Assembly (NCBI GenBank): GCA_030512295.1
Contig: JAULSR010000003.1
Location: 682,001 to 746,000, forward strand
DNA length: 64,000 bases
Source: Bombardia bombarda
Taxonomy: Eukaryota > Ascomycota > Sordariomycetes > Sordariales > Lasiosphaeriaceae
Direction of reading: 5' to 3'
Made by a program: the position numbers and the translations under genes. The notes under the pieces were generated by a model, which was given only the letters and a program-made list of their open reading frames with translations, searched no databases and was not told the origin of the DNA. Below, piece by piece: positions 13,601 to 25,046 of the stretch; within the stretch, counting starts at the first letter, position 1; the number at the start of each line of letters is the position of its first letter.

Positions 13601-15863
13601 TCTTGTACTTCTCGAAGATATCAATGAGACGCTGAGCACCGAGAAGCTCAGCGTACTTGGTAGCAATCTGAACAACAGACTGGAGATTTTGGCGGATATT
13701 GTGCTTCATCATGGCATCGAGGCAATCGATAGACTGCTCAACCGAAAGACGACTGAAGAATTCAATCAACCAGTCGGCATTGAAGTTGGGAGTTCCAGCA
13801 ATGTTGATAACAACTCTCTTGACGGCTGCGGGGTCCTCGTAGAGCTCCAGAGCCTTTTGAGAGAGTCCAGCCTGTTCACAGAGAGTGGCAATGCGAGCCT
13901 TGTCGAAGTACGAGAACATGTCGTTTCCGAGGATGGCATCTGCCACCTGAGGAGCATTCACGAGATTCATCTCCAGAAGTCGGGTCTGAAGTGCGCCTTG
14001 CTCGGGCTTGTTATCCTTCAGAGCGTCAAGGAGGAAGGCTGTGGCTTGTTGTACCATGCCCTGAGACTGGAAAATATCTACTACCCTCTCCAGGTCAACC
14101 AAAGACCCAGCCTCGTTGTTCGCGAGCGTAGTGGCGAACTCGGCGCCCTTCTCTCGGTTGACGCGAACAATGTGCTGAAGGAGTTGAATAAAGTCTGGCT
14201 GGTAGCCAGCCTGGGCGCAATATGGAAGAATCTTATCAAACTGGCTGGTCTCAACAAAGCCCGCAACTACCTTGTGGGGCACGTTGGCCTTGAGATAAAT
14301 GCCGAGCGCCATGCTCATATCATGGGGACGGACCATATCACCCAGCTGCTCCGAGCACTCGAGCTTGTTCTCGCCAAGCCACTTTTGCAGCAGCTGCTTT
14401 CTGTTTTGAGCGAGGACCGGCTGAGCAAGTTCAATAGTCTCGTGCTGGTTCAGTGACCCCTTATCAAGAAGCATGCCGAAATATTGAAGAATATGCGACA
14501 TTTGACCGGGCTGTTGTGGAATGCGCTTGAATCGCTCGATGGTCTGGGGCGTCCGCAAGAAACCACGTGGAGAGTTAGCAGCCACCTTTGCTGCTTCCAG
14601 AAAGCTGCCAGCGTTGAACAGTTGCTCAAAACGCTGCTGGTATAGATTATCCGCGCCGGGAAGGCCGGCGCGCGAAGCCAGCTTGATCGCCAGCTCTGTG
14701 CCATGGCTCTCTAGAACGTAAGGCACAATGGCATCCTCATCGGCGCTAACAAAGAGCACCTGACCCTTTCGATTTATGCCAACAACTCCGCTCGAGGCTT
14801 TATCCCCGCATGCCGTGAAGATGGTATCGCCAGAAATGCGGTTCATAAAGATGCATGTTGCTGTCTCGAGGTCGTAAAGGTGGATGAACCCATATTTCGT
14901 GATAAGGTAGATGATTCCGTACTTCTGGGAGATCTGGAGAGCAACCGGGAAATCGTTGCTTGCTTCTGGTGGGAAGAACACATCAACCTGCTTCTTTACG
15001 AAAACCGGGTTCGTCTCGGCGTGGTCGACCTCGACGATGTGGAGCTTTGCGCCAGCAGCCGAGCGAACGGCAAAGGTGAAAAGCTTAGTATCCTCAGGGG
15101 CACCATCCAGTCGAATAGTACCAAATGCGGCGGCATGTCCCTCGATTGCCTGGCTGATGCCACGATCTTTGGAGTAGAGCTGCATAGCTCCGACAACGCG
15201 GCCCGCCTGTTGTGAGATGCCGACCACAACCATCCATTTTCCGTCGACGGTCGTGCGGTAGTTAATAATCTGGTTTCCCTGCAAATAGTTAGAATACCGC
15301 CATCAGCATACCAAGGCCCTGAATCCATACCTGTAGGTTGGCATTGCGATCAAAGACCTTCACGGGCGCAGCTTGGGTCGGGTCGAAAACATCCCAGTGA
15401 TAGACGGAGCTTTCTGTAACCAAACCCAGCGTCGTCTCGCTGATCCACTTCCAGAACGAGACATCCTCGCTCATGGTTGTCGACTTGAGCTTCTGCTTTT
15501 GCTCGAGGTCGAAGATTTGGAGGGTGCGCGACTGGGCCTTGAGGGCAATGACTTGACGCGTCCAGTGCATTATGGCGCTGTCGGCCTTGATGGGCCGACG
15601 GATGATATTGTTGCCATTCTTCAAATCGACAATAAGGACCTCAGGGGACGCCGACTCATCCTTCTTGTCCCGGATGCAGATGAAGGAGTCTGATTCTAGG
15701 GTCTGACAGTGGATGGGGTTAGCAGGGCGAGCAGCGAGGGTCGAATTGGATGGCGGATGCAACAACATACGCAGGTGTTGAAGGTGATGGCGGCCTGGTT
15801 GACGCCTAGGCTGCTGAGCTGAAGCAGCTCCTGGAACTTGATCGGCAAGGGAGCAGCCGCCAT
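10642..15863 (-). CDS. chc1: Clathrin heavy chain
   Basis: This is the triskelion-forming coat protein of clathrin-coated vesicles at the trans-Golgi, endosomes and plasma membrane. The inferred exons, in coding order, are 15863-15771, 15702-15331, 15278-11049 and 10989-10642, giving 1680 aa, the standard family length. It begins MAAAPLPIKFQELLQLSSLG, typical of fungal clathrin. The N-terminal beta-propeller takes up about the first 330 residues. The leg follows as repeated alpha-helical clathrin repeats, with the QLSELEDFL and YNNYDP-like regions and the trimerisation segment near the C-terminus (FVDIGNRECYVGMLYACYDL). The last helix is highly charged (KVKEKEQEKVED) and the tail is Gly/Phe-rich, ending STGFGF. 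All introns have GT-AG ends. The start is divergent from the nop2 start, 753 bp away. Confidence 0.98.
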
Positions 15864-16616
15864 GTTGATGGTGATGCGCTAGGCTGCGCGCGGTCAGGGT
15901 GGAGGAGCAGCAGCCAACTTGTCAAAAGTTGTCGGATGGTGTTGAAGGAAGCTCGGGGGTGGTTGATTTGAGTTGAGGGAGACTGTGAAAGGAGGCGGAA
16001 ATTTGGCTGAGCTCGGGGAGTCGGGCAGAAACCGGTTATGGATTAGCAGAACCCGGAGTCGCAGAGGCGCTCAATTAGAAGGAAATTCGGAAATTCGTCA
16101 AAGGAAGGAAGCGTCGGTGGGCCCAGCAAAAAACGGTGACGAAAGGTCGGTGCCGAAAAGCAGATGGAAATGAAGGCTTCGTTGTTTGTGCAAGGCAAGA
16201 GCCAGTTACAGGTCTACTTTTTTTGAGTGATCTGTTAACACCCGCCTTCAGCAGCAGCTCCTGTCGCTTGTGGCTCGCCGCTCGCGCGACACCCTGACTG
16301 CTGCCTCCCCCTGGAAGCGGCGTCAGCTTGCTGGACCTGACTGCGCTAGCCGTACACAGCTAGTGTGATTGCAGTTGGTAGCTCAAGAATCTCGGCCAAT
16401 CACGGCTGGCTTGGCGCCTGCTGCCGTTGCCAAAAAATTGAACCAGGAAGTCCAAGGTGGGCTTATCGATAAGCTCGCGAAAAGAAAATCGACGAAAAAG
16501 CATATCCGCCCGTCGGCTACGAGTTGCAGACACCCTCACCTAATAATCTGTCAACCTCATCACCTGAGGAATCCGACAGACAATTCCAATAAAATCACCA
16601 GTACCAAGCCGCAAAC
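15864..16616. promoter_or_regulatory. Shared promoter region between clathrin and nop2
   Basis: This 753-bp divergent spacer must hold both 5' leaders and both promoters. No clear TATA box is seen on either side, which fits two constitutive housekeeping genes. A CAGTTGGTAGCTC-rich stretch near 16370 has no recognisable gene. Confidence 0.5.
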
Positions 16617-19294
16617 ATGGGTACCGGACGCCGTATGATGAAGCAGGGCCCCCCTGAGGCCCTGTCGGAGGAGCACTTCGCCAACCTGAAGCGCAAGAAG
16701 GGCATGCCCGTCGACGACATGGTCCCCGAGGAGCCCAGCAAGAGGCAAAGGACCAGGAAAGCCGCCAAGAACCCCAAGCAACTTGCAAAGGAGGCATTGA
16801 AGGCTAAGGGTGGCAAGAAGACCAGCGGCGCAAACAAGACCGAGCTTGTGGCTAGAAAAGCGCCCGCCCCCACCAAGTCTTCCAAGCCTACCAAGGCCGA
16901 CAAGGAGGACATTGAGATGGCCGGCGACGAGTTCGAAGCATCCGAGCTGGACATTGTTGACGACGAGATGGATATCCCCAAGCTTGGCGACGACTTCCTC
17001 GACTCCGGCAACGACGACTCCGACGACTCAGTCTACGATGAGGACTTTGATGGACAGCAGGGCGGCAAGAAGGAGAAGTTTGTCTTCTCTGACGACGAGG
17101 ATGAATCAGAGGATGAGATTGAGGAGAGATTGACAGCTGCCAATATCGAGGGCCTCTCAGCGAAGTTGGACAAGCAGCTCGCAGATGAAGCCGCAGAGAA
17201 CGAGGCAGAACTTCGCGAGGCAGCCCTCCAGACCAATATCGCCGGCGACAGGCCTCAAGTTCTGGGTGGTGATGGGGAGGAGGATGAGTTGTCCGCTAAG
17301 ACTAAGACACTGCTGGCTCCCGATCTTCAGATGCTGCGGACCAGGATAACAGAGTCGATCCGCGTTCTCGAGGATTTCTCAAACCTTGGCGAGGAAGGCA
17401 GGAGCAGAGCCGAGTACACCGCGCAGATGCTCAAGGACTTTTGCGCATACTACGGCTACAACGAATTTTTGGCTGAGAAGCTTATCAACCTCTTCCCTCC
17501 TAGAGAGGCATTTGCCTTCTTTGAGGCTAACGAAAGCGCCCGTCCCGTTGTTATTCGCACAAATACCCTCCGTACACATCGTCGCGATCTCGCGCAAGCG
17601 CTCATCAACCGTGGTGTAACCCTGGAGCCCGTCGGAAAGTGGTCCAAGGTTGGTCTGCAAATCTTCGAGTCCAACGTACCTCTAGGTGCCACGCCCGAAT
17701 ATTTGGCCGGCCATTACATCTTGCAAGCTGCGTCCTCGTTCCTGCCCGTCATGGCACTCTGCCCTCAGGAGGGCGAGCGCGTTCTCGATATGGCTGCTGC
17801 TCCCGGAGGAAAGACCACGCATCTCGCTGCCCTAATGAAGAACACCGGTGTCATCTTTGCCAACGATCCCAGCAAGAAGCGTGCGAAGGGTCTGATTGGT
17901 AACATTCATCGTCTCGGTGCCAGAGTAAGCAACTCCCAGAATCCGCTCATCTGTTCTTAGACGACAGTAGCTAACAATTCCGACTTTAGAACACGGTTGT
18001 GTGCAACTACGATGCGCGCGAGTTCCCTAGAGTGCTTGGTGGCTTTGACAGAGTTCTTCTCGACGCCCCGTGCTCGGGAACTGGAGTTATCGCTAAGGAC
18101 CCTACAGTTAAGACAAACAGAGATGAGCAAGATTTTAAGGTCCTGCCTCACACTCAGAAGCAGCTGCTCCTTGCGGCTATCGACTCGGTCAACCATGCCA
18201 GCAAGACTGGTGGCTATCTTGTCTACTCGACATGCAGTGTTATGGTTGAGGAGAAGTGAGTCCCAATCCCTTTTCATTCTTTATATTACTAATAAAAAAC
18301 TAATCCAATTCCTCTCTCAGCGAGCAAGTTGTTGCCTACGCACTCAGCAGGCGTCCCAATGTCAGGCTCGTCGAGGTAAGAACCACTCTATACTGAAACG
18401 CTTGACCAAGAGGAAGAATACTAACCCTTACCGTTCCAGACTGGCCTCCCCTTCGGTAAGGAGGGTTTCACAAGCTTCATGGGCAAGGAGTTCCCCCCAT
18501 CCATGAAGATGACACGCAGATTTTACCCCCATCTTTACAACGGTATGTTTATTCATATATCCTCTCCAGTAAACAGATTACTAACAAGATAATCAGTGGA
18601 CGGTTTCTTCGTTGCCAAGTTCCAGAAGATCGCTCCTACACCGGCCAACGCTGTTCGCGCATACGATAATGCGGACAAGAAGGCCAGCGGCAGAAGCGAG
18701 AATGCGGTTCCCAAGGATGTTAGCGATATCGCGGACAAGAAGCCCATCACTGAGGAGGGTGAGGAGTCGGATGATGGGTTTGCTGAGTTCGATGACAACG
18801 AGGATCAAGACTACATCATCCGCGCTAAGCGCAATGCTATGCGTAGGAGAGGTCTGGATCCTAAGGCTCTTAACCACAAGTTGGCGAAGAAGACCCAGGA
18901 GCCCAAGGAGGCTGCTCAGGAGACCAAGGAGGTTGAGGAGCCTAAGAAGGCTGAGGAGCCCAAGGTCGCTGAGTTGTCCAAGGTGACAAAGGGGTCTAAG
19001 AAGGCCAAGAAGGCCGCTCTGGCGCCTAAGGAGGTCGAAGCCCCCAAAGAGGAGGAGGCGGTTAAGGAGGTTCTGGACATGAAGGTGACCAGGGGTTCTA
19101 ACAAGAAGGGCAACCAGGTCAAGCAGGTCAAGAAGCCTGAGCAGGCCAAGGTGACTGAGGAAGTCAAAGTGACCAAGACGGTCAAGGAGACCAAGGATGC
19201 CAAGGTAACCACTGAGGTTAAGGAGGCGAAGGTGGAGATTACGGAAGCGAAGCCGACCAAGTCTAAGAAGGCGAAGAAGACGGAGAAGAAGTAA
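16617..19294 (+). CDS. nop2: 25S rRNA (cytosine-C5) methyltransferase Nop2
   Basis: This nucleolar NOL1/NOP2/Sun-family enzyme makes m5C in large-subunit rRNA and is needed for 60S assembly. The inferred exons are 16617-17924, 17990-18255, 18321-18375, 18440-18542 and 18597-19294, giving 809 aa. The N-terminal 200 residues are Lys-rich and then strongly acidic, as in other Nop2 proteins. The methyltransferase core shows the SAM loop LDMAAAPGGKTTHLAA (about residues 391-406), motif IV DAPCSGTG (about 460-467) and the YSTCSV segment with the second catalytic Cys (about 516). HLYNVDGFFVAKF closes the core. The C-terminal 200 residues are an unusually long Lys/Glu/Val/Pro tail made of degenerate EPK, KVT and KEVK units. 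Such tails vary between fungi. Confidence 0.96.
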
Positions 19295-20515
19295 AGAGTG
19301 ACATGTAATGGTAGACTTGGCTGGCAGGCGCTGAGTTTTGTGGATCTAGTGGAGGTTTTAGGATGCAACTCCAAGAAGACTTCAAGTTACTTTGTAAATA
19401 GTTGGCGCTGTTATACCTAGGGGCTGTCTGAAGCGTTGGGGGTAAACAAAAGTTTTGCGCAAATAGAGCTTTCAATGTTTCTAGACCCGAGGAAGCAGCA
19501 GGTGCGTAATATGAAGGGTAGAGATTATACTTGGGAGAAAAGTCGTGACTGAGGATTCGTTCTACATGGTGATCGTCTACCCATGAATTATCCGTGGCAA
19601 ATGCTTCAATGGACGACAGCTAACCTGACAACGTCGCGTGAACAGAGCGTACAAATATCATGACATGAGCACGCCCATAGCAGATGACGCGTAGTCCACT
19701 AGTCAGGAGTACAAATTCACAGGCAATCGCCAGTGTCGCTGTCGTCACGGAAAGCACTGGAGACCGAGAGCGCATTCTGCTCAAGCAAACGCCAGTCACA
19801 TCTCTGCAGAGAGCAAACAGCACATTGAATCACGACCAAATCTCCATCCCACGCAAAGTATAAAACAGCAAGCAGATACACTCTATCTAAGACCCCCGTC
19901 GGACTCATTTGCATGCAAAATATGCAAGACAAAACTGGTGTTTGCGCACAGAAATATGTACGATTGATCATTGCGCCCCTTCCACGGCTCCCACAGTTAA
20001 GGGAAGCAGAAAGCACCGCACCCAAGATCGATCGCTATAATAAATTATTCTCCATTCTGTTCGGGAAACGTTTCAATATGTCGTGGGTCCCAAGCGCACC
20101 GAAGTGACGCTGGTGCCTCGTATCAAAAGCAATCAGTTCCCGAGAATGTGATATTTGCGTTGTTCGTAATGAAGAAAAAAGAAGACGAAAGGGAAGAGGC
20201 AGAAAATTTTGGGCCTTTTTGATGTTTGCGCGCCGGTGGGGCTGGGCCGGACGGTGGGGTGTGGCTTGATGCCTGGCGGGCAGTTGAGCAAGCCACAGTG
20301 CAGATGGTTGTGGCTAGAATGGGCTTGGTTTGAGGTGCGTCAGTTGGGGCTTGGCGGTTCTTTAATGTTAACGCTGGCACGTGTGTAACCGGACCGGACC
20401 AAAACGTCACAAGTCCAAGCACCCCTCTGAAGTTGACGATCTTGCAAGTGAAAGCATCCTCGTTTTTGCGTTTTTTCTACATTTGCCCCGTCACCGGGTG
20501 ATACGAACAGACACG
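19295..20515. other. Intergenic region
   Basis: This is the 3' flank of nop2 and the promoter of the DUF1640 gene. The last 300 bases are GC-rich and include CACGTG near 20379. I see no gene here. Confidence 0.6.
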
Positions 20516-21477
20516 ATGAATTCCGTCCAAGGCACCCTTCCGCGATTCCTGCTGCCTCGATTGAGTTGGCAGGCCCCTCTGACGTCGTCGGCGCCGACCG
20601 CCGGAGCTACCCGAGCTGCCTCAGCTATCTTGTTCCAAGCCAGGGACCAACATCAACAACGAAAACAAATTGCAGGGAGGATAGGAGGGAAATGGCAAAG
20701 CCAGGCCAGGCCGCTACATACAGTCACCAGCAGCAGGCTGCTGGTCGAACAACGCGCTCAGTGTTCTGGTGTCTCCCCTGTTCCGGGGCGGAGTAGCAGC
20801 ATCGCCCGAGACCACCCGAACCTCAGGCGCTCGTTCCATGCCTCTTCGTCGCACCAACGCGACCACCACTTTGACACGCTCAAGTTTGTGCAGAGGTTGG
20901 AGGAGGATGGGTTCACGGAGGAGCAGTCGGCGGCCATGATGAAGGTGTTGAACGATGTGATTGAGGAGAGGTAAATACCCCCCGCCCCTCCCCATCCTCC
21001 CTTCGAACCAACCATCCAAGTCCTAACATCTCCACCCCCTCAACCAGCATCCAAAACCTAACCCGCACCATGGTCCTCCGCGAGGATGCCGCCAAGGCGA
21101 CCTACACGCAAAAGGTAGACTTCGCCAAGCTGCGGAGCGAGCTGCTCAGCGCCGACAGCACCGAGAGCAACACGACGCGCGCCGCGCACGAGCGGCTGAC
21201 CAACGACATCGCCAAGCTGAGCAGCCGGCTGCGCGACGAGATCGGGCGCACCCAGGCCAGCGTCCGGCTCGACCTCAACCTCGAGAAGGGCCGGATCCGC
21301 GAGGAGGCCGTCTCGCAGGAGCTCAAGATCAAGGAGACGGAGACAAAGATCGAGCAGGAGGTGGCGGCGCTGAGGCAGCAGCTCGAGCAGGTCAAGTTCC
21401 AGACGCTGCAGTGGCTGATGGGTGTGTGCACGGGTTTTGCGGCGTTGATGTTGGGTGCGTGGCGGTTGTTGATGTAG
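20516..21477 (+). CDS. Mitochondrial DUF1640/CCDC90-family coiled-coil protein (Fmp32/MCUR1-like)
   Basis: Two exons, 20516-20970 and 21048-21477, encode 294 aa. The first 110 residues are rich in Arg, Ser and Ala with few acidic residues, typical of a mitochondrial presequence. The conserved part starts near HFDTLKFVQRLEEDGFTEEQ, a DUF1640 hallmark (PF07798). A long coiled coil follows (TESNTTRAAHERLTNDIAKL to EQEVAALRQQLEQVKF), then one C-terminal membrane helix (LMGVCTGFAALMLGAW). The family sits in the mitochondrial inner membrane. Animal members act on the calcium uniporter, and the yeast members have been linked to proline metabolism and respiratory-chain assembly. Which role applies here cannot be told from the sequence. 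The start at MNSVQG was chosen because it begins the presequence; an upstream in-frame start would only add an unlikely leader. Confidence 0.9.
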
Positions 21478-23750
21478 AGGGGGTGGTTGCGTGTGTTGGG
21501 TGGTGCAAAGATTTTGTTGTATGGAAATAGCAAGTTGTTGAGATAGCTATTAGAGAGATGTGGTATAGAGGATTGTTTCTTCTTAATGGGACATAATAGA
21601 AGACGATGGAAAGTCATGGTCACGAAAATTACAGATGACAGGCGTTCTGCAGCGTCATAGCCAGTTGCCTCAGGTCGCTAGGGTCTAATGGCTATTGTCA
21701 CAGCAACAGGCCCTGTAAATCTAGTACAGCACAACGCCAGCTCGCAAGAGGGCATCACAACATCAAGATGGGGCGTACTTGAAATTCTTGATGGGTTACA
21801 TACTGCGAGCACTGCCAGGGAGTTTACGTTGCTACCGCCTTCTCCGCGGGAGCAGATCTGGTATGAGACGAGCCCCCGAAAATTTAAGGTGAAGAAAATA
21901 ACCTCCACTAACAGCGGAGATATGAATGGTACTTAGTGCAGTAAATTGCGGAAGTTGGAAGGTGCAAGTCATGTTACAATGCTTGATACTGGCAGGCGGA
22001 AGGTGCGAGCCATGTGAGAACGCCTCATAATGGTCAAAAGTCTGGAAATAAACGCTCAGGTAGTAATAATGTAGTTGTTGCCCAGACTTATTCAATGCTG
22101 TTAATGACGGCTATGCCGTTGTTACTCGACCAAATTGAACAGTTGACTGAGCTGCCCCCCGAACTTTCCCCTTGGAACTTTTTATCAGCTTACCTGTTCT
22201 TTCGTTCTCCACCCGTGAAGTGGCAGCTCCCGCTGCCCCATGCACTCGACGAGCCACCAGATCTTGGACTTCGTTCTCCGTGCTTTTCAAGAGGCGAGTC
22301 ACAATAGCAATCTTGGCCAGCTTCTGAGCAACCTCCCAGCAATGCTGTTGGTATCAAAAAAGAACGAAATAATACACTCGGTTTGGAAATCATCCTTGAG
22401 CTACCACATCTGACTTGGATGTATGAGCTATTAACTGAACGGGAAAATTCACTCTTGCGGCTGGATCATGGGATGTGACTGAGGGGTGATTCCGTGAATG
22501 TCTTCTTGTGAATTTCTCCGTTTGATGCAGCTGAAAGAAGTCTCTAACACGGATAGAGCTTCCCCAAGAACCCGCTGTCTTGAATACGAGGAGGGCAGAC
22601 ACATGAGAGACTTGGTTTGGTTCATAGGGTATGGAAGAAGCGGCTGGGGTCACACTTACTCTACTGCTGCTTCCCTCCTCTGGATGTGGAGTAGGGTCGA
22701 GTTCCTACGAGCGAGCAACGCTCTCTTCCGACACCCTCTTCCGACACAAGAGAGCTAGCCAACTCATCTGATGACCGCGCTTCGGTTGGGCCAGCCCAGA
22801 CGCACGGTCTGAGCGTCAGGGCTGATATGTCTTCAGAGATTCAGAGCCTTTGAACACTCGGTATTCCAGTTCAGCTGACTGGCAAGACACATCAAATTCA
22901 GTTATGGTTCACTTTTCAGCTGGGAATGCTTTGTTGTTAAAATAGCCACTGATATCATTACTTCTACCATGTGTGTTTGAAGATAGTGATCCAGATCGTT
23001 CGTGTTTTGTGGCCGATTCCGGCTTCTGGTCTGATGTCTTCTGTGTGCATGGTTTTTCTCTGTCCTGCCCTAGGCAGTGAACAAGCCTCTCTTGCCGCAC
23101 GAATGGCCTAGAAGCTCAACAAGATGCGATACAACACCACATGGACAGTTTTGGGTTGAAATTTATCGGAAGACCACCAAAAAACCGTCCGGGACGGCAA
23201 CTGCTACATGGCCTCGGATCGGTATTTACTCACGGCAGAGTTACGATCAAGCCATGTGGTTTGCCGAAATTGAAATTCAAATCACCACCTATCAAACAAA
23301 GTAAAAGATGCTGCATGCGTGCGGTGAGGCGGGTTTGGCTGTGTTCGTTGGTCCTTTCAAGCGTGGGGCCGATTTCCTAATCGGGGGTTGAATAAACAAC
23401 TCAATGCAAGTGAATAGACTTCGGATGACCCCACCACAACCACGACGACCAGAACCTTGAACAGTCTCGCACCTTCCCTACGCTGAGGAGAAGCAGGCAT
23501 AGACAAAAAGAATACCAGAACTTGTACGCATCTGGGCATTTCCACGTGGCGGGCAGGTGTTCCTGGGCCCGCCCCCTACCCGCATGTCGGTGTCATCAGG
23601 CCTTCTCACTTCTTCTTCACGATGAAACTTCACACCAAATCCCACCCTTCAGGAACGGGCAGTCGTCACGCTTTGTCGGATCAAAGGAAATCGAGATCTA
23701 AAACCAGACAAATTTCCGAATTAGGAAGTGAATAGGCCATTCACTGAACC

Positions 23751-23785
23751 ATTCGCTCGACTGTTCACTCGACTGTTCACTCGAC
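23751..23785 (+). repeat. 12-bp direct repeats upstream of the pheromone gene
   Basis: Two exact copies of TGTTCACTCGAC (23762-23773 and 23774-23785) are preceded by a diverged partial copy (ATTCGCTCGAC). They lie about 430-460 bp upstream of the pheromone start codon, so they could be a repeated activator site. Confidence 0.6.
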
Positions 23786-24052
23786 CTCGAGCCACGAGTC
23801 TATGTCCCCACTAGCAATCCACCACAACCACCAACAAACATTCAACAATGCGCCTTGCATTCAATAGCGAGTTTCTTTTCAATGACCTAAAAGCGGATCC
23901 GCATGACTGCCCAAACAGCCGCGTCAGTGAACAGATCCAGACCATCAATAGACAATGGAATCAGTCCAAGCAGCGACAGGGCCTCAGTCGCCACGCACTC
24001 AAGGAGGCAAGAACAGAAACCTCAACCTCGTGCCGTCAAAGATGAAAATCGA

Positions 24053-24060
24053 TATAAAAA
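24053..24060 (+). promoter_or_regulatory. TATA box of the pheromone precursor gene
   Basis: TATAAAAA lies 155 bp upstream of the start codon, leaving room for a leader of about 120 nt. A strong TATA box fits a highly induced gene. Confidence 0.55.
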
Positions 24061-24214
24061 GAGATCATATTCCGCTCCAAGATCACAATTTCTGCTCTCT
24101 CTACCCCGTATACAGCCAGCCAAGCAAAACATCAGGGTCATATCCTGTATACTTTCTCTATAACCCCATTTCAAAACTCATTATTTTCGAATTTTACCAC
24201 ATTAAACCGTTAAC

Positions 24215-24979
24215 ATGAAGTTCTCTCTCCCCCTCACCATCTTCGCCGTCGCAGCTGCCGTCGACGCCACCGCCGTCGCTGAGCCCGAGGCTGAGGCCGC
24301 TGCCCAGTACTGCCGTATCAAGGGTCAGTCCTGCTGGAAGGTCAAGCGTGACGCCGAGGCCGAGGCCTCTGCCCAGTACTGCCGCATCAAGGGCCAGTCC
24401 TGTTGGAAGGTCAAGCGCGCTGCTGATGCCTTCGCCGAGGTCATCAACGCCAACGGCGGTCTCTCCGCCCGCAACGAGGCCAACGGCGCCGATGCCTACC
24501 TGGCCCGCCGCCAGATCGACGACCTCGCCCGCCTGGTCGCCGTCACCCGCTCCGAGCCCTACGAGTTCTATGCCAGCCTCGGCCCCGTCGAGGAGCGTGA
24601 CCTGACCGAGAAGGAGAAGCGCGACGCCGAGGCTTCCGCCCAGTACTGCCGCATCAAGGGCCAGTCCTGCTGGAAGGAGAAGCGTGAGGCCGAGCCCCAG
24701 TACTGCCGTATCAAGGGCCAGTCTTGCTGGAAGGAGAAGCGTGATGCTGAGGCTTCCGCCCAGTACTGCCGCATCAAGGGCCAGTCCTGCTGGAAGGCCA
24801 AGCGCGCCGCCGAGGCCATCATCAACGCCATCGACGCCCGCGACGTCGAGGTTGAGGCCCGTGACGCTTCCGCCGATGCTTCCTGCAACGCCCCCGGTGG
24901 TGACTGCAACCTGGCCATGCGCGACCTCCACGCCATGTACAACGCTGCCCGCAGCGTCATCGATGCCCACTCCGAATAG
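24215..24979 (+). CDS. ppg1: Alpha-factor-like mating pheromone precursor with five peptide repeats
   Basis: This 254-aa secreted precursor carries a hydrophobic signal peptide (about residues 1-20, MKFSLPLTIFAVAAAVDATA). It contains five identical peptide units QYCRIKGQSCWK at residues 31-42, 54-65, 143-154, 162-173 and 183-194. Each is followed by a Kex2 site ending KR, and most are preceded by EA, SA or EP dipeptides suited to a Ste13-type aminopeptidase. The mature peptide is probably the 11-12 residue core with a disulphide between its two Cys. The unit closely resembles the Neurospora/Sordaria pheromone QWCRIHGQSCW, but here Trp2 is Tyr and His6 is Lys. A 77-residue unrelated spacer separates repeats 2 and 3. 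The C-terminus (CNAPGGDCNLAMRDLHAMY) is also seen in relatives. It would be sensed by a Ste2-type receptor on the opposite mating type. Intronless coding region. Confidence 0.96.
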   Translation: MKFSLPLTIFAVAAAVDATAVAEPEAEAAAQYCRIKGQSCWKVKRDAEAEASAQYCRIKGQSCWKVKRAADAFAEVINANGGLSARNEANGADAYLARRQIDDLARLVAVTRSEPYEFYASLGPVEERDLTEKEKRDAEASAQYCRIKGQSCWKEKREAEPQYCRIKGQSCWKEKRDAEASAQYCRIKGQSCWKAKRAAEAIINAIDARDVEVEARDASADASCNAPGGDCNLAMRDLHAMYNAARSVIDAHSE

Positions 24980-25046
24980 GTGAGCTTTCCTTTTAATCTT
25001 TCTCTTCTCTTCGCTCTTTATATATACTAAGTATTTTCACCCATAG
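24980..25046 (+). other. Probable intron in the pheromone gene 3' untranslated region
   Basis: The stop codon TAG is followed at once by GTGAGC. Then come a pyrimidine-rich stretch, the branch-like sequence TACTAAG and a CATAG acceptor, 67 nt in all. This has the features of a standard fungal intron that splices just downstream of the stop and leaves the protein unchanged. Confidence 0.6.

Larger units (their letters stand above)
21478..24214. other. Intergenic region before the pheromone gene
   Basis: 2.7 kb with no recognisable gene; open frames are below 100 codons and unrelated to families I know. The last few hundred bases hold a short tandem repeat and a TATA box for the pheromone gene. 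Confidence 0.6.

Noticed and set aside
11127..14456. Frames of 247 and 255 codons on the + strand
   Set aside because: They lie antisense to the clathrin heavy chain, whose - strand reading is unambiguous.
24194..24970. A 258-codon antisense frame rich in Gly, Leu and Val
   Set aside because: It mirrors the pheromone precursor repeats and has no independent support.
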